Origin: Protea cynaroides
Taxonomy: Eukaryota > Streptophyta > Magnoliopsida > Proteales > Proteaceae
Direction of reading: 5' to 3'
Assembly: GCA_028583415.1 (NCBI GenBank)
Contig: CM053269.1
Coordinates: 56,967,007-57,031,006, forward strand
Length of the DNA stretch: 64,000 nucleotides
In this document: piece by piece, positions 13,548 through 23,642 of the stretch
Numbering within the stretch: the stretch's first letter is position 1
Layout: each line of letters opens with the position of its first letter
Made by a program: the position numbers and the translations under genes
The notes under the pieces: model-generated
Seen by the model: only the letters and a program-made list of their open reading frames with translations
The model's database searches: none
Told to the model about the DNA's origin: nothing

Positions 13548-13838
13548 TTACAGAGCAGTATTTAAAAGTTTCTTTTGAAGAGTGGTCCAAAACAAGTCTG
13601 TGAAGTGGGAAGGAGTGGCAGCATCACTGAGGACTTGATCAAGGTCAGGCCAAAGGAAGGCTCCCATGGCAAACTTCCTCTTTGAGGGTAGGTCACCGAT
13701 TGCCGGTAATCCATATTCTGCAAGGAGTCTGTCGAGCTGCCATTCCGGCATTGCCTCGTAATCGGACTTGGTGTACCTTGGATAGTGGAGGGGCATCTGA
13801 AAGTAGCTGCCAACACTAGTTTCACTCTTCTTCTCCAT
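13548..13838 (-). CDS. Small DUF7722-type plant protein (96 aa)
   Basis: This is a single-exon ORF of 96 aa. Its core PLHYPRYTKSDYEAMPEW, then LDRLLAEYGLP, GDLPSKRKFAMGAFLWP, matches my recollection of a plant-specific family of short proteins annotated as DUF7722, of unknown function. The conserved block covers residues about 17-65. The rest (DLDQVLSDAATPSHFTDLFW and so on) looks soluble, with no signal peptide or membrane segment. The competing frame at 13562-13906 has no motif and is a shadow. It lies alone in the spacer between BPM and the RCC1 gene, on the opposite strand to both. The family name is from memory and could not be searched. Confidence 0.75.
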   Translation of the reverse strand: MEKKSETSVGSYFQMPLHYPRYTKSDYEAMPEWQLDRLLAEYGLPAIGDLPSKRKFAMGAFLWPDLDQVLSDAATPSHFTDLFWTTLQKKLLNTAL

Positions 13839-14056
13839 CCCTCAATAGTCTTTTTCTCACTCAATCTTTGCTTGTGTGAGTTGTAATTCTCTTTTGTTAG
13901 TTTCATTTGGCTCTCTCTTGTTCCGTGAGATTTTATGGGCTCAACAGAGGCTACTTAAGGGAGGTTCCATGGGCATGAGATGTCACACAAATACGATGTA
14001 CTGCCTACTGCATTCCATTTCTTCAGTTAGCATACATGAGAGAGAGACTACACGGA

Positions 14057-14183
14057 ACTGGATCCTCTCCGTTCATCCAGCGGTGCCAACCGTCCATTGG
14101 ACGGGCTGAGATATTTGGCACGAACGTCAATGCATCTCAGGCCGTTTGATGGACAACTGACGGGGGCGACAAGAGAAGATCTT
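14057..14183. repeat. Foldback (hairpin) element, family member
   Basis: It runs from TGGATCCTCTCC to AGAGAAGATCTTCT and contains internal inverted repeats, among them CTGAGAT (14106-14112) with ATCTCAG (14133-14139). In layout and end sequence (GGATCC-TCTCC) it resembles the elements at 24826-24956 and 55050-55232. Its boundaries are approximate. Confidence 0.4.
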
Positions 14184-15039
14184 CTTCGGACTAAACTATG
14201 TGAGATGATTTTATTCATTCCACTAAATTACTTTTGTGGTTGAGGAATTAAAATTGGAGTGAAATGCCTACTTCGAATAGACTGGACTGAGTTTGATTTT
14301 GATTCCACATGATTCCTAGTACTCTTTTGGTTCAGTGGCTATTCATGTTTGATATTCATTTTTAGTCGTCGTTTCATTCTTTTAGTCAATAAAATAATAA
14401 ACATTTTATTCTCGACTAATGACCTCTTTTTGTAAGAAGCGTGGCTCTATTTGTTGTATACATTTGTTTTCCTCTTTCAGGCACATTTGTTGATATAATT
14501 ATTTATTCCCAAAAAAGAAAAAAAGAAAAAAAAAGAGAGGTAGATAATTGAAGAAACTTACTTCTTGTAGTAATATTCCTAAGTTTATAGAATCAAAAAC
14601 TCTAAAAATCATATATTTTGAGAAAATCTTTGTTTGTTCTGGATTCCAATTTCTAGGGTTTTGATCGATTTCAATTGATTCTGTTCTGATCGATGGAGGT
14701 CAATCACATGAACTTTTTTTTTGGTAGAAGAATTTAAAACCTTGTTTGTGGTGCCCATAAATTATAATTCTCTTTTAAAAAGGGTATGTTGTTTTATTAC
14801 CATATGAGATCATTTTTTTTATCCTTTTGCTCTATTCCACCTTTTTTTTTGGACATGTAGTGACCCCAAAGAGAATAGAGCTCATGACCTCTTTTTTGAG
14901 ATGTTGATCTTTTACCAACAAGCTGAATCCCTTGGGGTTTCTCTTCCACTTATTTAAAAGAATAGTGGTCTTTTCCATCATGATATTCATATATGTGTCG
15001 CATGAAAATATAATATGTAATTCTGATAATTGAATATAT

Positions 15040-15560
15040 AAGAATTGATCTAAATTATTAACTGTTCTATTCGAATCCGATCTAAAATCTGCCAGATGCA
15101 TGAAAAATAAATTTGAATTCGAATTCTATTTTTAACCAAATATCCTATTAAAATCCGATTCAAATCTAAAAAGTATATACTACATTATTTTTTTAAATGT
15201 ATGTACAATAATAACCATAAAAAACCACAAAATTACAATTTTATTATGTACTCCTAATATTTGTAATCTTACATTTAACAAAAAAAAAAAAAAAACACGA
15301 AAAAAAAAATACATCTTATAATTTTATTTCAGTTTTTTAAAAAGAAATATATATATTTTTAGGCTATATGCGTCATAACCAATTAGGCTACTTTATTCGT
15401 AGATACCTAAACGTAGTGGATTATGCCCGCTCCTTTTAGGTGATATTCGAATTTATATCCTAATCTGATTGTTCAGATTCAGATTTCTTAAATAGATGCG
15501 AATGTAAATAAAATCTAGATTTTCGACTATCCATTTACATCTCTATTTATTGTTTCTTCG
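15040..15560. repeat. Degraded copy of the GGATGTAAACGG foldback repeat
   Basis: It shares with 42720-43222 the sequence GACTATCCATTTACATC at one end, runs of ATCCGATTCAAAT and GAATTCGAATT-type motifs, and an internal GGATTATNCCCGCTCC-TTTAG block. The left terminus is eroded, so only membership of the family is claimed. Confidence 0.5.
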
Positions 15561-15605
15561 CTTCTATTTTTTATCCATTTTGCTTATACCTCCCATTCCA
15601 TATAC

Positions 15606-15611
<6 letters not shown>

Positions 15612-15671
<60 letters not shown>
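15612..15671. repeat. Compound (CT)n(AT)n microsatellite
   Basis: A run of about 16 CT units passes directly into about 13 AT units. Confidence 0.95.
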
Positions 15672-15674
<3 letters not shown>

Positions 15675-16260
15675 ATTTATTTATCTTTGTTAGTCATTGT
15701 GAGACTTTTGAAGGAAAGATTATCAATCATATAAGTCTATCTATATCCATGCACCATCTTTATATTCTTAGATTTTTTTAATACATTTTTGACTTTTGAT
15801 ACATAAAAACTCAGTCTAAGCCAAGACTTAATTATAATTACGTTAAATCTATTTGCGCACAAAATCTCAACCTCATTAAACTTGCCCTCAAACAAATGAT
15901 AAATCTTTGGACCCACCAAACCTACAATGCTGCTCTTTTTTATTTTTATGAATTTTATAAATAAAGTCTTACTTTTCTTATTATTATTATAATTTTTTTG
16001 GTAAAACAAACTTCGGTTATTTATTCATTGACTTACATTATTAATTACTCAAAAAATTAATTATGATAAAAATAATGTAATTTTTTAGTGAAGTTTTAAT
16101 TTTTTTAAATTTTGAAAAAGAATATAAACATGTGTCGTGTCGTGTGTGAGAGATATTGGCATGGGAAGTTAAATATAGCCTAATAAAGTAAAGCCTATTA
16201 AAAAAATGTAAAATCTTCAATTTTTTTTTTCTTTTTTTTTCTAAATTCGAAGCTTGAGTG

Positions 16261-16733
16261 GATGACACGTGGTGATGCAGTCGGTAGGTTTTGAAATCCA
16301 CGGGCTCAAAACGTGGCACAATGGGAAACGCCCGCGGAATCGCGCGAATGACAACCTTCCAGAAACTTCTCGGGAACTCCTGGTTATTAATAGCCGAGAC
16401 ATCTACCGGTCATCGTTACGCCACGTGTCCAATTAAACACGTAGGCATCTGAGTTGGCAACTTCCATTCCCACGAAAATGATACGCTCCTCATTAATGAA
16501 GCAAATTAGGGCATTTTCTCTGTCTAGTCTGAACTCTGAAGAACTGAAGAGTTGAACTGAAACAGAGAGAGAGAGAGAGAGAGGGCGAGGGAGAAGACTT
16601 GTAACTCCAGAGTCTACTCAAGAGTCCAGAGGGAGGAAGGAAGATTGAATCCAAGAGTCCAAGACGAAAGTTAAAAAGGAAGTAAGAGAGAGTTAATAGA
16701 GAGCTGCTGCGGTCAATTTTCTTTGAAATCGCC
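16261..16733 (+). promoter_or_regulatory. Promoter and 5' UTR of the RCC1/TCF1-like gene: G-box/ABRE cluster plus HSE
   Basis: Three ABRE-type sites stand within 165 bp: CACGTG at 16266-16271, ACGTGGC at 16311-16317 and GCCACGTGT at 16420-16428. Between the last two is a three-unit heat-shock element, TTCCAGAAACTTC at 16357-16369, in which alternating TTC and GAA are spaced by 2 nt. G-boxes bind bZIP/ABF and bHLH factors; HSEs bind heat-shock factors. A (GA)n run at about 16563-16582 lies in the presumed 5' UTR. The region is noticeably less AT-rich than the DNA further upstream. The start of transcription is not determined. Confidence 0.6.
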
Positions 16734-19700
16734 ATGAATGGCGAGGGAGGAGGTGATGAAGTTGTGAAAATGGAACAAAAAAAAGAATCTTTGGTGTTCA
16801 TGTGGGGTTACCTTCCAGGTGTTTCACCACAGAGGTCCCCGATTCTTTCTCCGGTCATCGTAAGGTTACCGGCTTCAATCAGTTCCAGAGATTCATGGAA
16901 GGATGTTAGTGGTGGTGGGTGTGGATTTGCTATGGCGATTACCGGTGAGCCCTTAGAACTTTGGTTTGGTTTGGTTTTCTAAGTTGATTTTCTATTGGTC
17001 TGTTTTGCTTTTCTCGGCATTGAAATGAAAATGCTTCCAGCTTTTGTTTTTAACCGCTTTCTTCTATCTGGAATTGATTTTACTAGAAATTTTTTTGTAT
17101 ATTAACGTTTAACGAGTGTGCTTGCTTTATTTTTGTTTTTTGGTTGGATTTTAGCTCGTTTTCTGTCTTCAACTTGATGCTTGATTTGTTTATTTCCCGT
17201 GTATCCTCGCACTTATCCTGTGAACTCGCAGTGACATTTTTTGCTGTTTTTCATCTCCCATTCAGTTTCAGTTGTGGTGAAATCTTGTAATGCTTCTTTC
17301 TCATTTACATTGGGTTTTGAGATCTCAACATGTAGAAGTGTTGAAGAGAGTCCTTTGATTGATTCCCTGGATTGTTAAGTTTTCTTCTTCTTTGGTTGTA
17401 GAGTTTCATCCAGACTGTATTCTTTCCCCCCCAAAATGTTTTATTATCTTGCTTTGAAGCTGCATATGCTTATAATTTTTTTCCAATCAGAATCAGGAAA
17501 GCTCATCACGTGGGGCTCAACAGATGATCTAGGTCAAAGCTACGTGACTTCGGGGAAGCATGGGGTACTGTGGCGTTTTTTGTTTCTTTAGTTCATTGAA
17601 CTTCTTTTTGCAATTTTTATCTGAATTAATCGTTTATATTCATTTCTCGCGTTTGTTAAGGAAACTCCGGAACCATTTCCTCTTCCCACCGAAGCTTCAA
17701 TAGTCACGGCTGCAGCGGGTTGGGCCCATTGTGTCTCGGTTACAGGTACTAATTACATCTTGAGAGTCAGAATATTAGAAAATTTCTTTTGCAAGAATGA
17801 TTATGAATGAAGTTGCTCTAATTTATCGTACTTTGTACCCAACAAAGGCAGTGTATGTCTTTTCCTGTAACGTTTAATACAATGTATGAATCTGTTGGTC
17901 GATTAGACTGCCTGGAGTCCGTGGAGTAATTTTCACTGCTGAAATTGCAGACAGGGGAGAAGTCTACACGTGGGGTTGGAAAGAATGTGTCCCCTCCGGA
18001 AAGGTCATCGGAGATTCGGCTGCAGGGCCCAGCTTAGATAAAGATGTACTTGAAAAAAAGAGTTCGTTGTTAACAGAACAAGGTGATTTCCTTACTCTAC
18101 TTGTACAGGATAATGAACAGAAGCTGTTCTTTGTTTTTCTGTTACATTCTAATGTAGTAGAAGATGACAGTAAGCCCTAGGTCTCAAGGTCCAAGATCAG
18201 CCACTGGAACAGTATCTGGCTTTGATAATAGAGGCAGTGGAGAGGAAAGTACAAAACGAAGAAGAATATCATCAGCTAAACAAGCAGCTGAAAGCTCAAC
18301 ATCTGGTGACGAAACTCTCTCAGCATTGCCATGTCTCGTGACTTTAAGTCCTGGAGTGAGGATCACTACTGTTGCAGCGGGTGGACGCCATACATTAGCA
18401 TTGTCAGGTATGTCCAATTCATCCAAAGCCACCACTGCTGAACCCAAGCCAGATAGTAGGATTTAGGCCATTTGTACTCGGCCATGGAAGATTTATTGAG
18501 TTAAGCAAGACACTGATGCTTGCTATTTTCCCCAAAGTTTCAGATATAGGACAAGTGTGGGGTTGGGGCTATGGAGGTGAAGGGCAGCTTGGTTTGGGTT
18601 CTCGAATCCGTATGGTATCCTCTCCTCATCCTGTACCTTGCATTGAGTCCTCTGGTTATGGAAAAGACCGATCTTCAACAGCTCCTCGTGGAAGTATAAA
18701 TTCAGAGGGTCAAGTTTATAAACTTCCAGGCACTTACGTGAAGGGAATTGCTTGTGGAGGTCGACATAGTGCTGTAATAACAGGTCAGAATTTGATAGTC
18801 TGATGTTTTGTCCATTAAGAAGCTTTGTCAGAGAATGAAGCAGAAATTTATGGCATCTAGTCAAGCAGATGCATATAATTTGCTATGTGTCTGTGTATCA
18901 GCACATCTTATTATGCTGGATATCTTTATTTTGTTTCGCTTGCTTAGTAAATCAAAGTGAAGTCCCATTGACTGATAGAATGCGCCATTGATTGAACTAT
19001 TGATCCATTTCAATCCTGATTTGTACTTAAATTCACTGAGTCGAGAATAATGCCCAGTGCTTATATGTTCTTATTGTTTTTTATTTGATGCATCAACAGA
19101 TGCTGGTGCTCTACTGACTTTTGGTTGGGGACTTTATGGACAGGTAAGTTTCATTCGCCAGTTGCTCCTTGTTGTGAATTAACTGCTGTCTCTGAGTCGT
19201 TTATGATATGCGTGAAAGTGTTATGAGTTTGTGTCAACTGTGTTGGAGATAGCTAGTTTGGCAAGATGAAGCAATGTTTCTGGGTTTGTGTATGGTTTCT
19301 CATTTAGTGACTACTGTAGTGATGTATTCTCTACTGAACTGGTGGAGCCTGATATAACTATAGGACCTCTAGGCAATAAGCAAAGGATAAACCAAGTAAA
19401 GTATTATTGCGGAATGTGGAGAATAATTTCTTAGGTTTGTCTCTGTATTTATTGGTGTTGGAGGGAAGAAATCATCATAGCTAAATCTGAGAAATTGGCA
19501 GCCTTTTAGTAGAGCCTTGAGTTAGGTGGGCTGGAGAACAAACCATATGCCTCATTGCTGATCCAACCCGGGAGTTTTCGCAAGCTGCCAAATGCAGCTC
19601 AAGTTTTCCCAAGCTGCGTACTATAGAGTCAGGCTTCAGTAATAAATACTATATGAGCTCATAAAAGGTGAAAGTAACACTCCCTAAATTTTAGTTCACA

Positions 19701-22700
19701 TTCTTTCACCAAGAGGACGACTTAGACCAAAATCAGAAACAGTGATTTGTTCCAGAAGATCTTATATTACTTAAGCATCTTTGAGAGTACAAACATCAAT
19801 TCTGTCATACCATATAATAGTCTGGAACCCATTCTAGATGTCATAAGGGTAATGAGTTTCCAGAAAGATGGAGCCCTGGATTTGCCATCAAGTTGGCATA
19901 CTTGTTGTCTTGAAGAGAGAGATTGTTGTTGATTTCTCAACCATGGATTGTCAACCTGATTGAGAGCCTTGAGTTCGTTGTAATTGATAAAGCACACTTT
20001 CACTATGAGTCATCAGAAACCATGAATGCCATAGAATAAGAATTCCATCTTTGATAAAAGATAAGGGAAATCAGAAACCATGAATGCCATAGAACAAAAA
20101 TTCCAAGTTGATTGAAGATAAGGGAATCATGAATAAGTAGTCTATCCAAGTGTAGGAGACAAACCAATTAGCTGGTTTTCACTTCTTTTTTTTTTTAATC
20201 GATAAATAGGTTTTTACTTTCATCACCATTAACTTGACAGATTCTGAAACACCAAAAAAAGAAAAAAAGAAGATTTTGATTACTGGAGGGATCACATAAC
20301 AGTCAAAATCGGTTAGATTTTCACAATAGATAAATGCTCTTTTGGTGATTTTGTTTTTGTTTCATTAAATGATAATGAAAGGACTTGATCTATATTTTGT
20401 TTTTGTTTCACAAAAATTGAAAAGAAAATACTAAAATAACATTTTCTGTGTGAAAATATTATTCATATCATAATATTCATGACAGTAAAAATATTATGTA
20501 AAGAGTTTGTTAATATACCATCTGGTGTTCCCTCCCACCTCCTGTGGGCAGCCGAAAGGGAGAAAAAAGTTTCTACTCTATCTAATCATGATGTAAGTTA
20601 AGTACATGGAAACACTATTTACTTCTTTAACTCAAATTGTATAATCGTCACCAATTCATAGCATTGCACATAAGTGCAGGCGAATGGGATAGTGTGCAAA
20701 AAGACATACTCGGAAGACAGCACTGGTGTAATATTTTATTTTATAACATTAGAAAACCTTGAAAGAGTGGGAAGGAAAAGTAGTCCAGTGCTATCAAACC
20801 TGCATGAGCCAGAGTTATGAAGGTCCACAAAATTGTGTCCCCCGTTGGGATGTGGTGCAGATTGGGTTTCCTAAACGTACACCTTTTCTGTGTTTGGTAC
20901 TGATACTTGAACCAAATTACTTAAAAATGTGCTCTGTCCATGATTTATGCTACAAGTTTTCCATCTTTTTTTTTCTTTTCTTGTTAGATAGCTATATATC
21001 TTGTTATTGTTCTGGCTATTCAATTTATTCAACTTTCAAAATCGGTAGCTGAGGTGGTAGAAGTTTGCTCGTTACTAGCATGGTTTTCTGTTATTTCCAG
21101 TGTCATTCTACGGGCACTCTGTTTATGTTTATTCCCAGCCGTAAAATTTGGAGTTATCTTAATCTTTTTCCTACTATTGACTATTCTAGCATAAATATGT
21201 AGGAACTGTAGAAAAAGGTGGAGAAAAAAGCCCAATAAAATGTTCAAGATGAGGTTCACTGGAAAAGGGAATTTGTTTTTTCAACTTCTGTGTCATGGCA
21301 TGTTCTTTTCCCTGTTGGTGAAGATAATAATTCACCTTTCTAATGGTGTCTTTTGGTCCAGTGTGGGCGTGGAAGTACAGATGACGAGTTGAGTCCAGCT
21401 TCTGTGTCAGCTCTCTTGGGTATCCAGATACGAGGAGTTGCTGCTGGACTGTGGCATACAGTTTGCATTTCTGTTGAAGGAGATGTGTATACATTTGGTG
21501 GAAATCAGTTTGGGCAGTTGGGTACTGGTGCTGATCAAGCTGAGGTACATTTTTAGACATGTATACCCCCAGTTCAAATTTAAGTTCATGTATACCCCCA
21601 GTACATTTTTAACATTTTTAGACTTGTATACCCCCAGTTCAAATTTAAGTTCATTTTTAGACATGTATACCCCCAGTACATTTTTAGTACTGGTTTAAAT
21701 TTAAGTGAAATTAAATTTAAGATGTTCTAATAAAGAAATTAAATTTAAGTAAAATGTAAGTAGGGTGGTTTAGTGGTTGGTTTAAGATTTAATAGGCAAA
21801 TAAGCGCTGATTCATATTGTTACTTATTCATAAACTATGGTACTATGCTGGTAGCCATAGTACTGATTATCTTGCTTAGGATTACCAGTGGATATTAGAT
21901 GTAACTGTTTGGTTGCCAAGCCATTTAAACTTAATAGGAGTCCTGCTATTTTGGCTGGGATTTTCTATTTAATTTATCCAAGTTTGAGCCTAACTGTTAA
22001 TGTGACTGCCCAATAATTAGATTTCCAACTGCTTGTATCTCTCTTATCTGTTGCCTTGCCATGGGTTAGCTATTGTTGTATCCCAGTAGAGGTTACAACA
22101 TATTTTCTTAGACATGTACTGGTTTAAATTTAAGTGAAATTAAATTTAAGAGGTTCTAATAAATAAATTAAATTTAAGTAAAATGTAAGTAGGGTGGTTC
22201 AGAAGGATGGTTGGTTTAAGATTTGATAGGAAAATAAGCGCTGATTCATGTTGTTACTTATTCATAAACTATGGTACTATGCTGGTAGCCATAGTACTGA
22301 TTATCTTGCTTAGGATGACCAGTGGATATTAGATGTGACTGTTTGGTTGCCAAGCCAATTAAACTTAATAGGAGTCCTGCTATTTTGGTTGGGATTTTCT
22401 ATTTAATTTATCCAAGTTTGTGCCTAAATGTTAACGTGACTGCCCAATTAATTAGATTTCCAACTGCTTGTATCTCTCTTACCTGTTGCTTTGCCATGGG
22501 TTAGCTATTGTTGTATCCCAGTAGAGGTTACAACATATTTTCTTCTTGAATTGCCTTTCTTTCAGCAGAGGCTCTGCAAATTAGCACTAAACTTCTTTTG
22601 TGCACCAGACTCTTCCGAGACTCTTGGAAGCTCCAAGTTTGGAAAACAAGCTTGCGAAAATTGTTTCTTGTGGAGCTCGCCACAGTGCTGTAATCACAGG

Positions 22701-23642
22701 TTTGTCATCTGACTTTTCCTGATGAATCGTACCTGCCTGGGCAAAGTACTGGCAGTTTTTTGGTATAGCATTCCTAGGCAGATCGTTGTGATTGCCATAT
22801 TCATCTTATCATACTACAAAGCCATTTGAAATACTTTGGCATTACCTATATGAATCTAGGTCTGCCTTTGCACTATATATAGGGACGAATTTTTCATTGG
22901 ATCATAATTAGTCATGTCTTTCTGGCTACGTCTGGTTGGAAGTGAAATGTAGGGAAGGGAAATGAAATTATTTAGAGAAAAAAAAAACTTTTGTAGTCAT
23001 TAATAGCAATGATGGGCTAGCTAAACAACTTTCTAAATCTGATAATGGAGTTTTGTTTTACTTTGCAACCAAATCCCTTCGATCTGAAAAGGGAAAAAAT
23101 GGATTTCATTTGAGAAGTTCCTTCAATGAATTTACTGGCAAGTAAATTTTAAAATCAACGGAGAAGAAACCTTTCTTCGAAACCATTTTCTCTCAAAGCT
23201 GTCTTTATCCATGCCATAAAATATTGTCTGGAGTTCTTGCTAGTCAGCCTAAGGTGACACTGTTTGAAACATCCACAGTTCAAACCTGGTACGAATTTCT
23301 TATGTTATATTGCTAAATATAGTATGCTGATTTTGCATCTGATTTAACGTTTCTTGTCTTTTGAGTTCTTTCCAGAGGATGGGAAAGTATGCTGCTGGGG
23401 GTGGAATAAGTACGGGCAGGTATAATTCTCTGCCCATGGCCCTTGGTAAAATATCACATTGAACTTCATACTTTTTTTCAGAGGTTAAAATGTTCAAGTT
23501 TCTGTTTTGGTGTACACAGCTTGGTTTGGGTGATGTCATTGACCGCAACATTCCTGCTCAAGTTCCCATTGATGGTTGCCTCGTGAAGAATGTTGCTTGT
23601 GGCTGGTGGCATACATTAGTACTAGCTGAGTCACCTACATGA
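16734..23642 (+). CDS. TCF1: RCC1-repeat protein, TCF1-like
   Basis: Eleven exons: 16734-16944, 17491-17564, 17661-17745, 17951-18082, 18171-18407, 18544-18783, 19100-19143, 21362-21544, 22609-22699, 23376-23419 and 23520-23642. All introns are GT-AG and the CDS is 487 aa plus TGA. Seven RCC1-type blades are visible, with cores LVFMWGYLPG, LITWGSTDDLGQ, VYTWGWKE, VWGWGYGGEGQLGLGS, LLTFGWGLYGQ, VYTFGGNQFGQLG and VCCWGWNKYGQLGLGD. The recurrent partner motif has the form AAGxxHTLALS or CGxRHSAVIT. This predicts a beta-propeller. Residues 196-199 (KRRR), in a Ser-rich insert between blades 3 and 4, could be a nuclear signal. The size and sequence style fit Arabidopsis TCF1 (At3g55580, 488 aa by memory), a cold-acclimation regulator that acts on chromatin; the orthology is inferred, while the RCC1 family is certain. 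UVR8 itself is less likely because the large insert and C-terminus differ. Confidence 0.93.
19144..21361 (+). other. RCC1-gene intron 7 (2.2 kb)
   Basis: The donor is GTAAGT at 19144 and the acceptor GGTCCAG ends at 21361. At about 20010-20125 a segment of some 55 bp containing GAAACCATGAATGCCATAGA is tandemly repeated, with an imperfect second copy. Nothing else is recognisable. Confidence 0.8.
20010..20125. repeat. Two-copy tandem repeat of about 55 bp
   Basis: GAAACCATGAATGCCATAGA followed by A-rich sequence, AATTCCA and a GATAAGGGAA-type end occurs twice in succession. The two copies differ by several substitutions. Confidence 0.7.
21553..21690. repeat. Minisatellite based on GTATACCCCCAGT
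   Basis: The motif TGTATACCCCCAG recurs four times, each followed by TTCAAATTTAAGTTCA or by TACATTTTTA, in alternating order. The spacing is irregular (about 25-50 bp), which suggests repeated unequal exchange or replication slippage. Confidence 0.85.
21688..22544. repeat. Tandem direct duplication, unit about 430 bp
   Basis: Copy 1 (21688-22109) and copy 2 (22117-22544) both start TACTGGTTTAAATTTAAGTG and end TACAACATATTTTCTT. They differ by a few substitutions and small indels, for example GTAGGGTGGTTTAGTGG against GTAGGGTGGTTCAGAAGG. The high identity indicates a fairly recent event. Confidence 0.9.

Larger units (their letters stand above)
13839..16260. other. Intergenic spacer with degraded repeats
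   Basis: It contains a small foldback element (about 14057-14183), a degraded copy of the foldback repeat also found at 42720-43222 (about 15040-15560), and a (CT)n(AT)n microsatellite at 15612-15671. No gene is seen; the minus-strand open frames at 14832-16319 are AT-rich chance frames. Confidence 0.6.
21545..22608 (+). other. RCC1-gene intron 8 with internal duplications
   Basis: The donor GTACAT at 21545 is followed at once by a minisatellite (about 21553-21690). A roughly 430-bp direct duplication (21688-22109 and 22117-22544) comes next, then the acceptor CACCAG ending at 22608. The duplication has enlarged the intron from about 630 bp to 1064 bp without touching the exons. Confidence 0.85.

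Noticed and set aside
13562..13906. 114-aa minus-strand frame overlapping the DUF7722-type gene
   Set aside because: The 96-aa frame carries the conserved PLHYPRYTK block; the longer frame does not.
21186..21560. 124-aa minus-strand frame
   Set aside because: It spans the intron 7 / exon 8 boundary of the RCC1 gene on the wrong strand.
21553..21690. Regular direct repeats that might suggest a CRISPR-like array
   Set aside because: Units are variable, spacers are themselves repeated, and the context is a plant intron; it is a minisatellite.
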